A DNA stretch of 64,000 bases from Clostridiaceae bacterium (lineage in GTDB: Bacteria; Bacillota; Clostridia; Lachnospirales; Lachnospiraceae): positions 93,479 through 157,478 of the forward strand of contig CAJTGE010000013.1 in NCBI GenBank assembly GCA_910575795.1. Reading direction: 5' to 3'. The notes under the pieces are model-generated. The model made no database searches and was not told where the DNA came from. It saw only the letters and a list, made by a program, of their open reading frames with translations. Below, piece by piece: positions 63,682 through 64,000 of the stretch (the first letter of the stretch is position 1; every line of letters starts with the position of its first letter). Position numbers and translations under genes: made by a program.

Positions 63682-64000
63682 TTAGGCGGCTAAACCTAAG
63701 AATGATTTTTGAAATGCCTCGACAGAGGGCATTTCCCAGGCATCAAGATGCTGTAACATCATGATGCCGTAGAGGCGGCAGTACCACATCTTCGTAGAGC
63801 GGTGCCTGCCGTCTTCTAATTTATAGTCCTCTTTCTCGCGCTTGTTGGAGCGTTCCACAGAAGTCCTTCTGTCATATTCCTTTTCCCATGCTTTAGAGTC
63901 CCTTGGCGGTATGTTAAATAACCTTGGATTATCATCGGTAAAGATGTGTACGGTCCTTCCATATTTCGCCGGTGAACAGGGGTGTTCACAGAAACAGCCA
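63682..64000 (-). mobile_element. IS4-type DDE transposase, C-terminal part (runs off right edge)
   Basis: The minus-strand frame ending in TAA at 63684-63682 gives at least 105 residues. YDRRTSVERSNKREK fits the Y-(2)-R-(3)-E-(6)-K signature of IS4-group transposases, and FNIPPRDSKAWEKEYDRRTS and WYCRLYGIMMLQHLDAW flank it. The N-terminus and the right end of the insertion sequence lie outside the window; the left inverted repeat is not identified. Confidence 0.8.

Noticed and set aside
1..64000. CRISPR arrays, rRNA or tRNA genes
   Set aside because: I saw no spaced direct repeats, no rRNA segments and no complete tRNA cloverleaf apart from the tRNA-like part of ssrA.

Overview
The window looks like a chromosome segment of a GC-rich, spore-forming Clostridia, most probably Lachnospiraceae (inferred from gene content, not from a marker phylogeny). 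Pointers are a GerW sporulation protein beside a DUF2953 protein, a tryptophan T-box leader, the order rpmB / yloU-yloV-recG, strong AGGAGG ribosome sites, and tmRNA.

Layout. 1-6.9 kb: tail of a DUF3781 gene, a structured repeat, then eno-secG, rnr-smpB, an SGNH hydrolase and a MATE exporter. 7-10.3 kb (minus): a tryptophan-type ABC importer behind a T-box leader with a UGG specifier. 10.5-14.3 kb: small genes, a GNAT whose 3' end runs into an AraC remnant, a GH13 glucosidase and an HExxH protein. 14.5-22.8 kb: yicC-gmk-rpoZ, rimO-pgsA-cinA, the DUF2953/gerW pair, a hairpin MITE, a 45-residue membrane protein and tag. 23-31.5 kb: rpmB, yloU-yloV-recG, a GNAT, a chemoreceptor and a DUF362 ferredoxin-like protein. 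31.5-39 kb: a secreted His/Cys-rich protein, an NCS2 permease, a second MITE, mgsA, and a minus-strand MaoC / CoA-transferase / GntP-permease operon facing a LysR regulator. 39-47 kb: a second repeat copy, a DUF5131 protein, ssrA (tmRNA), a GHL10 hydrolase, a MATE exporter, azlD with an azlC stump, a PH-domain protein and a glycosyltransferase.

47.1-58.1 kb holds a five-gene unit: MoxR-type AAA+ ATPase, DUF5682, VWA, SWIM zinc-finger and DUF4132/HEAT proteins. This matches the composition, sizes and (apart from the DUF4132 gene) order of the uncharacterised yehLMPQ/yehI genes of Escherichia coli. It is the best candidate here for an undescribed multi-protein system.

From 58.67 kb the chromosome is broken. 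A conserved radical-SAM gene (TIGR03960 type) stops after about 49 recognisable residues. AT-rich DNA follows, then a HEPN-like fragment and the C-terminal 400 residues of a type I restriction HsdR lie head to head, both missing their 5' ends. Next come a RecU-like protein and several small orphan genes, three of which share an upstream sequence motif, and finally an IS4-type transposase that runs off the right edge. This is the left end of an accessory island.

Across the window, a ~138-bp hairpin repeat occurs in two full copies and one decayed copy. Its arms differ between copies but stay complementary within each copy.
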